From contig NZ_JACNMO010000017.1 of assembly GCF_020622345.1 (NCBI RefSeq), positions 1-64,000 on the forward strand: a stretch of 64,000 nucleotides of DNA, given 5' to 3'. The stretch is from Roseobacter weihaiensis. Its GTDB lineage: Bacteria; Pseudomonadota; Alphaproteobacteria; Rhodobacterales; Rhodobacteraceae. The position numbers and the translations under genes are program-made. Shown piece after piece: positions 8,424 to 17,963 of the stretch; position 1 is the stretch's first letter; every line of letters begins with the position of its first letter. The notes below the pieces were generated by a model. The model saw only the letters and a list, made by a program, of their open reading frames with translations. It ran no database searches and had not been told where the DNA came from.

Positions 8424-9413
8424 ATGCCTGCCATGACACTACTGCAAGATCGTGCTTATTTCTCGCAGCATCCAGTGCTGCAGACCGACGACCTCGACGA
8501 AGCCCGCTTCCAGGTTTCCAAAAAGCTTTGCGACCACCGCCTTGATATGACGCGGCGCGGCGCGCGGCTGTGCGTGACGCATAACGCCGTGCGCGGGCGG
8601 CATCTGTCGGTCAATTATCTGCGGTACGGCACGGACGTGATGGTCGATCCGGGTCACCTGAGCTCCTTTTATCTGTTTCAAATTCCGCTGTCGGGAGATG
8701 CAGAGATTGTGCACCGCGGCGACAAAATGACGGCACATAAGCGGGCGGGCACGCTGCTCAATCCCGACCGGGCTGCTGTGCTGCATTGGGGGACAGATTG
8801 CAGCAAACTATTGTTTCAGATCGACCGCGCGCATCTTGAGACCGTGGCCGAGACCCTGACAGGTATGCCGAACCCCGGGCCGATCCGGTTCGATCTGAAA
8901 GTTGATTTCACCACCAGGCACGGGCGCGAACTGCAACGCATGTTCGCAATCTGTGCCGCGGGGATCGAGCGTGGCGCGTTGTTTCAAACGCCGCTGTCGG
9001 CAAGCGATCTGCGCATCGAATATGATCTGATTGTCGCGCTGCTGACCCTTCAAAAAAGCAATATCTCGCATATCATACGGAATGCCGACAGTATGACCCG
9101 CCCGCCCGATATCCGCCGCGCGCTTGAATTCATTCACGCCAATCTCGGCAACGCAATAACGGTCCCCGATATTGCGAACGCGGTGGGGATCAACGTGCGC
9201 ACGCTACAAAAAGGCTTCCAGCGTGCGTTCGGTAAAACCCCTCAACAGGTCTTACGAAACGCCCGTCTGGATACAGCGCATTATCAGCTTCTGGCCCGCC
9301 GTGACACGCCGAGCGTGTCTGACACGGCACTCGCTTGCGGCTTCTCTCACCTTGGCCGGTTCTCCGCCTACTATCGCGCACGGTTTGGTCGCTTGCCAAG
9401 TATGCGCCGCTAG
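8424..9413 (+). CDS. AraC-family transcriptional regulator
   Basis: This 329-residue protein has an N-terminal AraC_binding_2-like sensor region (about 20-175) and a C-terminal pair of helix-turn-helix motifs. The first HTH is in TVPDIANAVGINVRTLQKGF, and the second in SVSDTALACGFSHLGRFSAY followed by FGRLP. The ATG at 8424 follows GGGAG at a good distance; an ATG at 8433 is an alternative. It is divergent from the cupin-hydrolase-monooxygenase-transporter operon, so it is very likely the activator of that operon. The inducer is probably the imported compound or an intermediate (inference). Confidence 0.9.
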   Translation: MPAMTLLQDRAYFSQHPVLQTDDLDEARFQVSKKLCDHRLDMTRRGARLCVTHNAVRGRHLSVNYLRYGTDVMVDPGHLSSFYLFQIPLSGDAEIVHRGDKMTAHKRAGTLLNPDRAAVLHWGTDCSKLLFQIDRAHLETVAETLTGMPNPGPIRFDLKVDFTTRHGRELQRMFAICAAGIERGALFQTPLSASDLRIEYDLIVALLTLQKSNISHIIRNADSMTRPPDIRRALEFIHANLGNAITVPDIANAVGINVRTLQKGFQRAFGKTPQQVLRNARLDTAHYQLLARRDTPSVSDTALACGFSHLGRFSAYYRARFGRLPSMRR

Positions 9414-10039
9414 AGCCGACCACAGCGGCCTGACCGGGCTGCACCCCATGAGGCAAACGACGCCTTCATGCCGCCTCATGGGGATGTACCTTGAACACTC
9501 AGGTCGTTTTTCATGCGCCACGCTGCCTGTCAGCCTGGCGGACAGCTGTGTGCGGTTCGCCTGATGCACGCGGGTTTCGGAGTACGACGACCAGCCTCGG
9601 CGCCCCGATAACAAGATCGTGTTTCGCCCGGTTTCCGGCTGGTCAATCGGCCTCAGGCGGGGGTGCAAATCAAGAGGTGCAGTTCGGCACTGCGGGCCTC
9701 CCCACAGCGCCCGCATGGCGCGGCCCGGTTTTTTGCGAATGTTACCGTGTGTTTGGCGGCAATGTTGGAACGTCACACGCCCGGTCGTCATCTCGAGGAA
9801 CCGCATTTTGGCCGGGTAGCGGCCCGACCAGATGTCGCGCTGACAAGCAGAGAGCTTTCCGCGAGCCGATGTCATAAAGCGCTCAATTTGAGTGGATCGA
9901 AGCTCTGTCCGTACTATATCAAAAGTAATGCTGACTAGTCGTTTTTAGTCCCGTGGCGTCAGGTGTTCCCAAGTCAGATTGGCGTGGAAACTTGCCCGGT
10001 TCGGTATACTGCCCATCAATCATCAACAGGAGGTTCCCC
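9414..10039. other. Intergenic region, no gene recognised
   Basis: This 626-base region lies between the AraC-type gene and iorA. Apart from the inverted repeat at 9444-9483, I recognise nothing in it. Frames of 60-207 codons run through it on both strands, but none shows a known motif or a good ribosome site. The last 100 bases turn AT-richer (CTATATCAAAAGTAATGCTGA) and probably hold the iorA promoter. Confidence 0.45.
9444..9483 (+). terminator. Inverted repeat after the AraC-type gene
   Basis: CCCCATGAGGC (9444-9454) and its exact complement (9473-9483) form an 11-base-pair stem with an 18-base loop, 31 bases after the regulator stop. No T-run follows, so this is at best a weak intrinsic terminator or an mRNA 3'-end structure. 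Confidence 0.45.
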
Positions 10040-10498
10040 ATGATTAACTTTACACTGAATGGCGAAGCCCGGCAGCTGGACGTTGATCCGAACATGCCGC
10101 TGCTTTGGGCGTTGCGAGACGAGCTGAAGATGACCGGCACCAAGTTTGGATGTGGCGTCGCCTTCTGCGGGGCCTGCACTGTTCATGTTGACGGCTTCCC
10201 TGCCCGCTCTTGCCAGACCTTTATCGGAGACCTTGAAGGGGCTGAGGTGACAACGATCGAAGGGGTCGACACCGACGCGGCCAAGGCCGTTCAAGACGCG
10301 TGGGTAGAGCTGCAGGTTCCGCAATGTGGTTACTGCCAGTCCGGACAGATCATGTCGGCCACAGCACTTCTGGCAGACACACCTCAACCAACGGATGAGG
10401 ATATCGATGCGGCGATGGAAAACAACATCTGCCGCTGTGCGTCCTATGTACGCATTCGCAAGGCGATCCATCGCGCCGCTGAAATCATGGAGGCTTAA
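10040..10498 (+). CDS. iorA: Molybdenum hydroxylase [2Fe-2S] subunit (IorA type)
   Basis: This is the small electron-transfer subunit of a xanthine oxidase-family hydroxylase, 152 residues. The start MINFTLNG at 10040 follows AGGAGG. The plant-type cluster ligands are C38, C43, C46 and C58. The second cluster ligands are C96, C99, C131 and C133 (QCGYCQSG and NNICRCASY). It is one base upstream of the large subunit gene. The pair lacks a FAD subunit, as expected for the isoquinoline 1-oxidoreductase or membrane-linked aldehyde dehydrogenase branch, which passes electrons to cytochromes. The substrate could be an N-heterocycle or an aldehyde. Confidence 0.9.
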   Translation: MINFTLNGEARQLDVDPNMPLLWALRDELKMTGTKFGCGVAFCGACTVHVDGFPARSCQTFIGDLEGAEVTTIEGVDTDAAKAVQDAWVELQVPQCGYCQSGQIMSATALLADTPQPTDEDIDAAMENNICRCASYVRIRKAIHRAAEIMEA

Positions 10499-10499
10499 G

Positions 10500-12686
10500 A
10501 TGCTGCATAACCTGAGAAAACATCTTGCTGATCCCGTCGTCCAGCCGTCGCGCCGCGGCTTTTTGAAGCTTTCTGCGGGGGCTGCTGGCGGTCTCCTGAT
10601 CGGCGCGGCTGTACCCCTTCGCAGTGCTGCGCAGAATGCCCAGACGACCGAGTTGATCACGCCCTTCGTCCATATCACCGCCGACAACAAGGTCCTCGTG
10701 CTGAGCAAGCATCTCGACAAGGGGCAGGGAACGGCCACCGGCCTGGCAACCCTGGTCGCCGAAGAACTTGGCGCCGCCGCAGACCAGGTCGAAGCTGATT
10801 TTGCCCCCGCCAACGTCGAACTCTACGCCAATCTGGCGTTTGGGGCCCAAGGCACCGGCGGATCAACGGCGATGCCCAATTCGTGGGAACAATACCGCCA
10901 GGCCGGGGCGACGGCGCGTGCGATGCTGATACAGGCCGCGTCATCGGAATGGGATGTCCCTGCGAGCGATATCACGGTCTTGGACGGTGTTGTGTCCGGC
11001 GGCGGTAATTCGGCCACTTTCGGCGCATTGGCCGGCCTCGCAGCGCAGCAGCAAGCCCCAAGCGACGTCACGCTAAAGACGCCGGATCAATGGAAGTACA
11101 TTGGGAAAACCTTCGCCCGGGTCGACGTGCCGCAAAAGTCCCGGGGCAGCCTCGGCATGTTCGGCATGGACGAACAGCCCGAAGGTGGCCTGGTCGCCGT
11201 CACGGCAAGGCCACCGCGTTTTGGCGCAGAGTTGTCGTCTTACGACGCCTCGGCGGCAATGGAAATGGACGGCGTGATGGGCGTGTTCGAGATACCGGAA
11301 GGCATCGCTGTTGTTGCAACCAATACCTGGATCGCGATGCAGGCGCGGGACGCCCTCGAACTGGTCTGGGATGAGGCGACGGGCGAAACCCGCGGCACCG
11401 ACGAGCTGATTGCAGAATTCCGGGCCCTGCTCGATCAACCTGGCAGCCCCGCAGAGCCACGCGGCGATGCCGCAGCGCGCCTCGCCAACGCCGCACAGGT
11501 GATCGAAGCCGACTACTTTTTCCCTTATCTCGCACACGCATCAATGGAACCACTGGACATGACGGTGCTTTACGATGGTGCTTCCGCTGCGTTCTGGGGC
11601 GGGTCTCAATTGCAGACCACGGACCATATGATGGCCGCATCCACGCTCGGTCTCGATCAGGATCAGGTGGAGATCAACACAAAGTGGGGCGGTGGGTCGT
11701 TCGGTCGCCGTGCAACCGGAGATGCGCATCTGGTCGTCGAAGCAGCACATATCGGCAAAGCATGGCTCGACGCCGAAAACGAGGCGCGCCCGATCAAACT
11801 GGTCTACAGCCGAGAGGATGACATCCAAGGCGGATACTACCGACCGATGACGCTTTACCGTGTGCGGGCGGGCCTTGATACGGATGGGAACATCGCTGGC
11901 TTTGAGACACGGATCGTCAGCCAGAGTATCATTTCCGGAACGCCGTTTGAGCAGTTTCTAGTGCACAATGGCGTGGATCACACCACGGTCGAAGGGATTG
12001 CACCGACCCCCTACAGCATTCCGGACATGTCAGTCGACGTGCACCACCCGCAGGTCGGTGTCCCGGTCCTTTGGTGGCGATCCGTGGGGCACACGCACAC
12101 GGCCTACGTCATGGAAACCATGATGGACGAGCTTGCAGAAGCGGCAGGCCGCGATCCAATCGAGTTTCGCCTTGCCTATTTGGATAACGACCCCCGTACG
12201 GCGGGTGTGTTAAGGCTCGCGGTTGAGAAAGCGGGGGCTGTGCCAGAGGGGCTGCACCGGGGGATCGCCGTGCACAAAAGCTTTGACAGCTATGTCGCGG
12301 AAGTCGCCGATATCCGCATGCGCGAGGACGGTACGGTCAAGGTCGAACGTGTGGTATGTGGTGTTGACTGCGGTGTGGCGATCAACCCGGATAATGTCGA
12401 GGCGCAGGTCGAGGGGGGGCTGGGCTATGGTCTCTCGGCTGTCTTGCGGGAGGAGATTACCCTGACGGATGGTGAAGTCGATCAGTTCAACTACCCCGAT
12501 TACACTCCGCTCAAGATCTCCGATATGCCTGAGGTGGAGGTGCATTTGGTCGCATCGACGGAGGCTCCCACCGGCATTGGTGAGCCGGGCACACCGCCCA
12601 TCGGTCCGGCCATTGCCAACGCGATCTATGCAGCGACCGGCACGCGTATCCGGGAATTGCCTCTGTCCAGGCACGGGTTGGCCTGA
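10500..12686 (+). CDS. iorB: Molybdenum hydroxylase large subunit, Tat-exported (IorB type)
   Basis: This is the molybdopterin-binding catalytic subunit, 728 residues from the ATG at 10500. The twin-arginine signal SRRGFLK at 17-23 is followed by a hydrophobic stretch, so the folded complex is probably exported with IorA. Internal features include [19 protein letters not shown] in the molybdenum-binding region and the C-terminal [17 protein letters not shown], whose Glu is the expected catalytic base. Length and layout match IorB-type proteins. Maturation would need molybdenum cofactor and an XdhC-like chaperone, neither of which is in the window. Confidence 0.9.
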   Translation: MLHNLRKHLADPVVQPSRRGFLKLSAGAAGGLLIGAAVPLRSAAQNAQTTELITPFVHITADNKVLVLSKHLDKGQGTATGLATLVAEELGAAADQVEADFAPANVELYANLAFGAQGTGGSTAMPNSWEQYRQAGATARAMLIQAASSEWDVPASDITVLDGVVSGGGNSATFGALAGLAAQQQAPSDVTLKTPDQWKYIGKTFARVDVPQKSRGSLGMFGMDEQPEGGLVAVTARPPRFGAELSSYDASAAMEMDGVMGVFEIPEGIAVVATNTWIAMQARDALELVWDEATGETRGTDELIAEFRALLDQPGSPAEPRGDAAARLANAAQVIEADYFFPYLAHASMEPLDMTVLYDGASAAFWGGSQLQTTDHMMAASTLGLDQDQVEINTKWGGGSFGRRATGDAHLVVEAAHIGKAWLDAENEARPIKLVYSREDDIQGGYYRPMTLYRVRAGLDTDGNIAGFETRIVSQSIISGTPFEQFLVHNGVDHTTVEGIAPTPYSIPDMSVDVHHPQVGVPVLWWRSVGHTHTAYVMETMMDELAEAAGRDPIEFRLAYLDNDPRTAGVLRLAVEKAGAVPEGLHRGIAVHKSFDSYVAEVADIRMREDGTVKVERVVCGVDCGVAINPDNVEAQVEGGLGYGLSAVLREEITLTDGEVDQFNYPDYTPLKISDMPEVEVHLVASTEAPTGIGEPGTPPIGPAIANAIYAATGTRIRELPLSRHGLA

Positions 12687-12726
12687 TTGGCATTATAAAT
12701 GTCAGGCGCAGACCTTGATCTGCTCA

Positions 12727-12760
12727 TCACCTCGGCCCACCAACAGGTAGGCCGAGGTGA
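12727..12760 (+). terminator. Perfect inverted repeat after iorB
   Basis: TCACCTCGGCC (12727-12737) pairs perfectly with 12750-12760 across a 12-base loop, about 40 bases past the iorB stop. There is no T-run, but the position and the 11-pair stem fit an operon end or a 3' stabilising structure. Confidence 0.55.
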
Positions 12761-12872
12761 ACGGTAAAAGCCAGATGGCATAGCTGATCGCTACAGACGA
12801 CCGAAACGACTATCATAGTTTGACGCCCATCGCAGTGAAGTCACCAGTGTGGTCACGATTTGGATACAGCTT

Positions 12873-13112
12873 CTATTTAGACCGGGCAGAGTGCTGCGCA
12901 TCGTCAGCTTCGGACTGATATTCGAAGAGATCACCGGGTTGGCAGCCAAGCTCTGCGCAGATCGCTTCCAGTGTGCTGAAACGCACGCCGCGCACCTTTC
13001 CAGACTTTAGAAGAGACAGGTTTTGCTCCGCGATACCGATGCGTGCGGCGAGATCGCGGGAGGTCATCTTGCGCTTTGCGAGCATGACGTCGAGGCGGAC
13101 GATGATAGGCAC
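12873..13112 (-). CDS. Cro/CI-type HTH regulator (YozG-like), GTG start
   Basis: This 79-residue regulator is nearly all helix-turn-helix. TSRDLAARIGIAEQNLSLL is the recognition part, followed by FSTLEAICAELGCQPGDLFEY, the standard end of this family. The GTG at 13112 (MPIIVRLDVML) lies one base after the stop of the DUF2975 gene. A longer frame to 13160 would overlap that gene and add residues the family lacks. Pairs of a DUF2975 membrane protein and this small repressor are common in bacteria, and the regulator is thought to control its own operon. Confidence 0.82.
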   Translation of the reverse strand: MPIIVRLDVMLAKRKMTSRDLAARIGIAEQNLSLLKSGKVRGVRFSTLEAICAELGCQPGDLFEYQSEADDAQHSARSK

Positions 13113-13113
13113 A

Positions 13114-13650
13114 TCAAACCACCTCTCGATGATCGCGCCAAAGCTCTGCCCCGAGCGCAAAGGCGCGGGCCATGAAGCCGGCGATGAGCGCCGAAAGAGC
13201 GACGGAGATCTGCGGCGTCCCCACGCCGAGGCTCACGCTGCGCTCGCCGTCCGGAAAGTCCCATGTCGCGACAAAGGAGACGATCATCTGGGACATGAGC
13301 CCCAGAGCCAACAGCGCCCACAGCCAGCGGGAAAGCGTCCGCGCCACATGCCCCGCAGTCTCGGGGTCGCCCTCGGCCAGATGCCCGAACATTCGGCGCG
13401 CCGTCGCCAGAAGCACGATCCAGATCGCGAGATGAAGTGCCGCGACCCCCAGGAGAACGGCGTTTTGCCAGGCCTGCATCGGACCGGTCAAAAGACCGCT
13501 CACGCGGGCGATGTTTTCGCCCGTGTCGGCAGGTTCCGTGACTGCGCCGTAGGCCAGCACCACCGCAAGGACAACAAGCAGAACGACGCCGCAGGTTATG
13601 ACCATTTGAATGCGCCGCGCGGGCCCAGTGAGAGTATTGGGATCGACCAC
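13114..13650 (-). CDS. DUF2975 family membrane protein
   Basis: This 178-residue protein has four likely membrane segments, near 15-34, 63-82, 110-130 and 143-165. A GTG start at 13650 has GAAGGGG at a normal distance. The order DUF2975 then small Cro-type HTH is a recurrent two-gene cassette. The biochemical role is unknown; the membrane protein is sometimes suggested to sense a signal and titrate the regulator, which is speculative. It is divergent from the lipoprotein gene at 13725. Confidence 0.75.
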   Translation of the reverse strand: MVDPNTLTGPARRIQMVITCGVVLLVVLAVVLAYGAVTEPADTGENIARVSGLLTGPMQAWQNAVLLGVAALHLAIWIVLLATARRMFGHLAEGDPETAGHVARTLSRWLWALLALGLMSQMIVSFVATWDFPDGERSVSLGVGTPQISVALSALIAGFMARAFALGAELWRDHREVV

Positions 13651-13724
13651 CGTTTGTTCCCCTTCAAATACTTCATGTTTTACATTAAATCTTTAATGCG
13701 AATCGTATCACATACAGGAATTCA

Positions 13725-14327
13725 ATGCATCATAATTTCACCCTGCCCGCCCTTCTCAGTCTCGCATGTGCGCTGACCCTATCGGCCTGCGCTTCCGTTA
13801 ATCCCGCAGGGTTGATGGCGGCAAGCAGGCTCGACCCCCTGAACACCGCACCGACCGAGATTGCCGTCGCGGTGGGTGTGCCGGACACCCTGCGCCTCGC
13901 CAATGGTGACGTGCAGCTCTACATGGGTTTCAAGGGCGGAAGCGCGACATCGACCGTCATCGTAGAGGAAACGGTGCCTTTACAGGTAAGCCCTGTCACC
14001 GCCGGAGAGTTGCAACCGAATGCGGACGGCGAGCTGATCTATGCGGCGCGCCTGGCACCCGAGGATGCCGCGCGCATTGCAAGGGCGCAGGCCGAAATCA
14101 AGCAGCTCAGGGCACGGGGGATCGAAGGGCAGGGAACGCTCAGCGTTGCGGTCACCGGCGGCTGCCTCGTGGAACCCTTGCTCGACACCCTGCTCATAAG
14201 CACTTGGCTGCAAACCAGCCCTGAGGATGGTTTCGTCAGCCTGACGCGACAGCAGGATGTGTTCCGGGTGCTTGGTGAGAGCGATGCAGCAGCCTTGCGC
14301 TCCCAACTCGTCCCCTGCGGTGCGTAG
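13725..14327 (+). CDS. Predicted lipoprotein of unknown function
   Basis: This 200-residue protein has a type II signal peptide with lipobox LSAC, so Cys22 should be lipidated. The rest has no motif I recognise. It contains a repeated Asp/Ala-rich region and an ARAQAEIKQLRARG helix near 125-138, and two further cysteines near residues 148 and 198 that could form a disulfide. It stands alone between a divergent DUF2975 gene and a convergent RND operon. The start follows a weak AGGA site. Confidence 0.7.
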   Translation: MHHNFTLPALLSLACALTLSACASVNPAGLMAASRLDPLNTAPTEIAVAVGVPDTLRLANGDVQLYMGFKGGSATSTVIVEETVPLQVSPVTAGELQPNADGELIYAARLAPEDAARIARAQAEIKQLRARGIEGQGTLSVAVTGGCLVEPLLDTLLISTWLQTSPEDGFVSLTRQQDVFRVLGESDAAALRSQLVPCGA

Positions 14328-14637
14328 AGCAGTTGACGGATGCGATCCGGCAATGGCCGGTCGTCGGTTCTCATCGTCCGGCGCGCCCCTTCGTCCATGT
14401 GGCGTTTGATCGGTCGAACCCGCGCGCCCGTTCAGGTCTTCCGGATCGGCCAGACACAGCAGGCCTTCGCATCACAGCGATACCGTTTGATCCCGGTTGC
14501 CCTCATCAGCGCCACGAAGCGTCAATTAGGTGCCGCCAAGACAGGTTTAGCAGAAACGGCCAGGGTCGTCTTTCAAGGACGAAGTGCCTTCGGGGGGCAG
14601 TCTCTGAAAGATGTTTCGGTGGGTTCCTCTTGGGCCT
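14328..14637. other. Intergenic region beside a transposase relic
   Basis: No complete gene is seen between the lipoprotein stop and the relic described at 14638-14721. Frames on both strands show no recognisable protein. The stretch may include more degraded insertion-sequence DNA, but no terminal repeats were found. Confidence 0.4.
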
Positions 14638-14721
14638 CAGCTTGCAGAAGAACCACCGGTAGCCCAGGTTCAGATGGGTTTCCTCGACCAACCGCCGCGC
14701 AGATCGGATGCCTGTTCGATC
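14638..14721 (-). pseudogene. Transposase relic (IS1182/DUF772-like fragment)
   Basis: The minus strand encodes DRTGIRSARRLVEETHLNLG followed by YRWFFCKL. This resembles the conserved N-terminal block of IS1182-group transposases (family pattern roughly YGIRSERRLCEEVHLNLAYRWF). The expected continuation (VPDHSTFSKNRHGRF) is absent in any frame that I can see, and no start or catalytic DDE part remains. It abuts the 3' end of the RND permease gene. I regard it as a short remnant of an old insertion. Confidence 0.5.
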
Positions 14722-14809
14722 ACCTAGACTGAACCCAACATCAAACTCTGCTTCATCAGAATGCCCCTCTACCGCCAACCCAGGCTGAAAACGCTCTGCT
14801 CCCTCGAAA

Positions 14810-17800
14810 CTAACCTTCTTGTGCCGCAGGTTTTCGTCCGGGGAAAACACTCTTGATGGCGACATAGAATATCGGGGTGAAAAACAGCCCCAGGAAGGTG
14901 ACGCCCGACATCCCGAAGAAAACTGCAGTCCCTAGCGCCTGCCGCATCTCTGCCCCTGGCCCGGTGGCGATCAGCAAGGGCACCACGCCCAGAATGAAGG
15001 CGAAGGCCGTCATCAGGATTGGCCTGAGCCGCAGACGGCTTGCCTCCACGGCGGCGTCCCTGGTGGACAGCCCGCGTTCCTCCTGCGCCTGTTTGGCAAA
15101 TTCGACGATCAGGATCGCGTTCTTGGCCGCAAGGCCCACCAAGACGATCAGTCCGACCTGTGTCAGGATATTGTTGTCCATCCCGCGGTACATCACACCG
15201 GCAAGGGCTGACAGAACCGCCAGAGGCACCACAAGGATAATGGCCAGCGGCAGCGCCCAGCTTTCGTAGAGGGCTGCAAGAAACAGGAAGGCAAACAGGA
15301 CCGAGAAGATAAAGATGTAGGTCGCCGTATTGCCCTGGTTGCGTTCCTGCAGCGCCAGTTCCGTCCACTCGTAATCCACACCGGGAGGCATCAGCGATGT
15401 GGCCAATTCCTCCATCGCGATCAACGCTTCGCCGGTGGAGAACCCTGGCGCGGCTGAGCCCTGAACGGGCACCGAGACCTGTTGATTGTAGCGCTGTACA
15501 AGTGCAGGGCCGGCGGTATCGACCACAGAAACCAGCGTGCCCAGCGGGACAAGGCCCCCTGTCGCCGTTGGCACCCTGAGAGCCGTGATATCGTCTTCTT
15601 CGAGGCGGAATTGCTCATCCGCCTGGGCGCGCACCTGAAACAGGCGCCCAAAGGAATTAAAGTCGTTCACGTAGGCAGAGCCAAGGTTGATCGCCAGCGT
15701 TTCGAAAATGGCTCCAATCGGCACGTTCAGCATCTGTGCGCGGACCCGGTCTATCTCAAGATAGACCTGCGGCGAACTGGCGGAGAAAGTCGTGAACACG
15801 CCCTGAACCTCATCGGTCTGCGCCGAGGCGCCCATGATCGCATAGGCTGTTCCGAGCACGCGCGACATATCTGCGCTTTCGTTCTCCTTCAGCTGCAGTT
15901 TGAAGCCGCCACCGGTGCCAACGCCGCTCACGGCGGGGGGGGCGATGGCGATGATGAAGGCTTCGCGCAGCGACTGCATTCTGCCAAAGAGCTGCCCCAC
16001 GATGGCCCCTGAACTCAGACCGGTTCCTGCCCGGTCTTCAAAGCTGTCGAAGCCGGTAAAGATGACGCCCTGGTTCGTGGCATTGGTGAAGGTTGCACCG
16101 GAAAAGCCCGCGAAAGCCACCGCATTTCTTACACCGGGAGTGGCGAGTGCGATTTCGGTTGCCTGCCGCATCACCGCATCCGTCCGTTCAAGGGAAGCGC
16201 CATCGGGCAGTTGGACCACGACGATGGCGTAGCCCTGGTCGGCATCGGGGATAAAGCCGGTTGGCACGCGTTCGTTGATCCACCAGGTTGAGCTCAGCAG
16301 GGCCGCAAACACCACCAGCGCCGCGACGATCGTCTTGGTGGAGCCGACCAGAAAAGACACCACACGGGTGTACCCCGCCGTCATGCGACTAAACGCGCGG
16401 TTAAATCCGTTGGCCAAAGGGGTCGTCAAAAACCTGATGGGATTCCGGGAGGGTGCGGCAGATCTCGGCTTGAGAATAGCTGCGGCTATCGCAGGTGACA
16501 GGCTGAGCGAATTGATCGTGGAAATTACCGTTGCGACCGAAATGGTCACGGCAAATTGTCTGTAGAATTGCCCTGTGATCCCCGGCACGAACGCAGATGG
16601 TACAAAGACTGCAATCAGCACAAGCGTTGTGCCGATGATGGCGCTTTGCACCTCATCCATTGTGCGCGCGGAGGCTTCGCGCGGGGTCATCCCATCCGCG
16701 ATATTGCGTTCGACATTTTCGACCACAACAATGGCGTCATCGACCACGATCCCGATCGCGAGGATCAATCCGAAAAGTGTCAGCAGGTTCAGCGTATAGC
16801 CCAGGGCCAGCATCACGGCAAAAGTCCCGATCAACGAGACCGGGATGGCCAGCAGCGGTATGATCGCCGTGCGCCAGTTCTGCAGGAAAACAACAATCAC
16901 GACGACCACCAGCAGTACCGCTTCAAAAAGCGTCTCATAGACTGCGTCGATGGAGGCTGCGATGAATTCGGTGGGGTTGTAGGCCACCCGGTATTCCAGC
17001 CCCGGCGGGAAATTCTCGGCCAGATCATCCATGAGCGAAATGATCTCATCCGCCGAGGCAAGCGCGTTTGATCCGGGGCGTTGGAAGATACCAAGCGCCA
17101 CGGCGGGTTTGTTATCGAGATAGGAGTTCGTGACATAAGAGCGCGCGCCGATCTCGACGCGTGCGACATCCCGAATGCGCACGACACGCCCGTCGTCAGA
17201 GGCCTTCACGATCACCTCGCCAAATTCGCGCGGGGTTTGCAGCCGACCTTGGGTTGTGATGGCAACCTGAAAGGCGCTGTCACTGTTGTTCGGTGGGGCT
17301 CCCAGAGAGCCGCCTGAAACCTGGACGTTCTGCTCGCGCAGCGCATCCACGACAGCCCCGGCGGTCAGCCCAAGTGAGGCCAGCCGGTCCGGGTCCAGCC
17401 AGACGCGGGCGGAGAATTCGCGTTCGCCAAAGATTATCAGATCTCCGACACCGTCGAGCCGCACAAGCCTGTCCCTGACCTGAGAGCGGGCATAGTTGGA
17501 CACATAGAGCTGGTCAAAACTGTCGTCAGGGGACAGCATATGCACGACCATCATCAGGTCGGGGGACGATTTGGTTGTGGTCACGCCCAGGGAGCGAACC
17601 TCTTGGGGCAGGCGCGGTTCTGCGATCGCGACCCGGTTTTGCACGAGCACCTGTGCTTGATCCAGATCGGTCCCCAGCTCGAAGGTGACGGTCAGGCTCA
17701 TTGATCCGTCAGCGGTCGAGTAGGACGACAGGTAGAGCATGTTTTCGACGCCGTTGATTTCCTGCTCAAGCGGTGTTGCAACGGTGGCCGCGATGGTTTC

Positions 17801-17962
17801 GGCATCGGCGCCGGGGTAGGTGGCGCGCACCACAATCGAGGGAGGCGCAATTTCCGGGTATTGTTCGATCGGGAGCTGATTGAAGGAAATCAGCCCCACA
17901 ATTGTCATGATCATGGCGATGACAATCGCAAAGATCGGGCGTGTGACGAAAAAGCGTCCCAT
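14810..17962 (-). CDS. RND-type multidrug efflux permease (AcrB/MexB family)
   Basis: This is an inner-membrane proton-driven exporter of 1050 residues from the ATG at 17962 (MGRFFVTRPIFA), the usual RND start; a longer frame to 18043 would run into the adaptor gene. It has the HAE1 features: N-terminal FNQLPIEQYPEIAPPSI, the TM4 proton-relay segment GIVVDDAIVVVENVERN with the two Asp, and the repeat half GLAAKNAILIVEFA. The gene begins one base after the adaptor stop. It should trimerise and work with that adaptor and a TolC-type outer-membrane protein encoded elsewhere. Confidence 0.93.
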   Translation of the reverse strand: MGRFFVTRPIFAIVIAMIMTIVGLISFNQLPIEQYPEIAPPSIVVRATYPGADAETIAATVATPLEQEINGVENMLYLSSYSTADGSMSLTVTFELGTDLDQAQVLVQNRVAIAEPRLPQEVRSLGVTTTKSSPDLMMVVHMLSPDDSFDQLYVSNYARSQVRDRLVRLDGVGDLIIFGEREFSARVWLDPDRLASLGLTAGAVVDALREQNVQVSGGSLGAPPNNSDSAFQVAITTQGRLQTPREFGEVIVKASDDGRVVRIRDVARVEIGARSYVTNSYLDNKPAVALGIFQRPGSNALASADEIISLMDDLAENFPPGLEYRVAYNPTEFIAASIDAVYETLFEAVLLVVVVIVVFLQNWRTAIIPLLAIPVSLIGTFAVMLALGYTLNLLTLFGLILAIGIVVDDAIVVVENVERNIADGMTPREASARTMDEVQSAIIGTTLVLIAVFVPSAFVPGITGQFYRQFAVTISVATVISTINSLSLSPAIAAAILKPRSAAPSRNPIRFLTTPLANGFNRAFSRMTAGYTRVVSFLVGSTKTIVAALVVFAALLSSTWWINERVPTGFIPDADQGYAIVVVQLPDGASLERTDAVMRQATEIALATPGVRNAVAFAGFSGATFTNATNQGVIFTGFDSFEDRAGTGLSSGAIVGQLFGRMQSLREAFIIAIAPPAVSGVGTGGGFKLQLKENESADMSRVLGTAYAIMGASAQTDEVQGVFTTFSASSPQVYLEIDRVRAQMLNVPIGAIFETLAINLGSAYVNDFNSFGRLFQVRAQADEQFRLEEDDITALRVPTATGGLVPLGTLVSVVDTAGPALVQRYNQQVSVPVQGSAAPGFSTGEALIAMEELATSLMPPGVDYEWTELALQERNQGNTATYIFIFSVLFAFLFLAALYESWALPLAIILVVPLAVLSALAGVMYRGMDNNILTQVGLIVLVGLAAKNAILIVEFAKQAQEERGLSTRDAAVEASRLRLRPILMTAFAFILGVVPLLIATGPGAEMRQALGTAVFFGMSGVTFLGLFFTPIFYVAIKSVFPGRKPAAQEG

Positions 17963-17963
17963 C

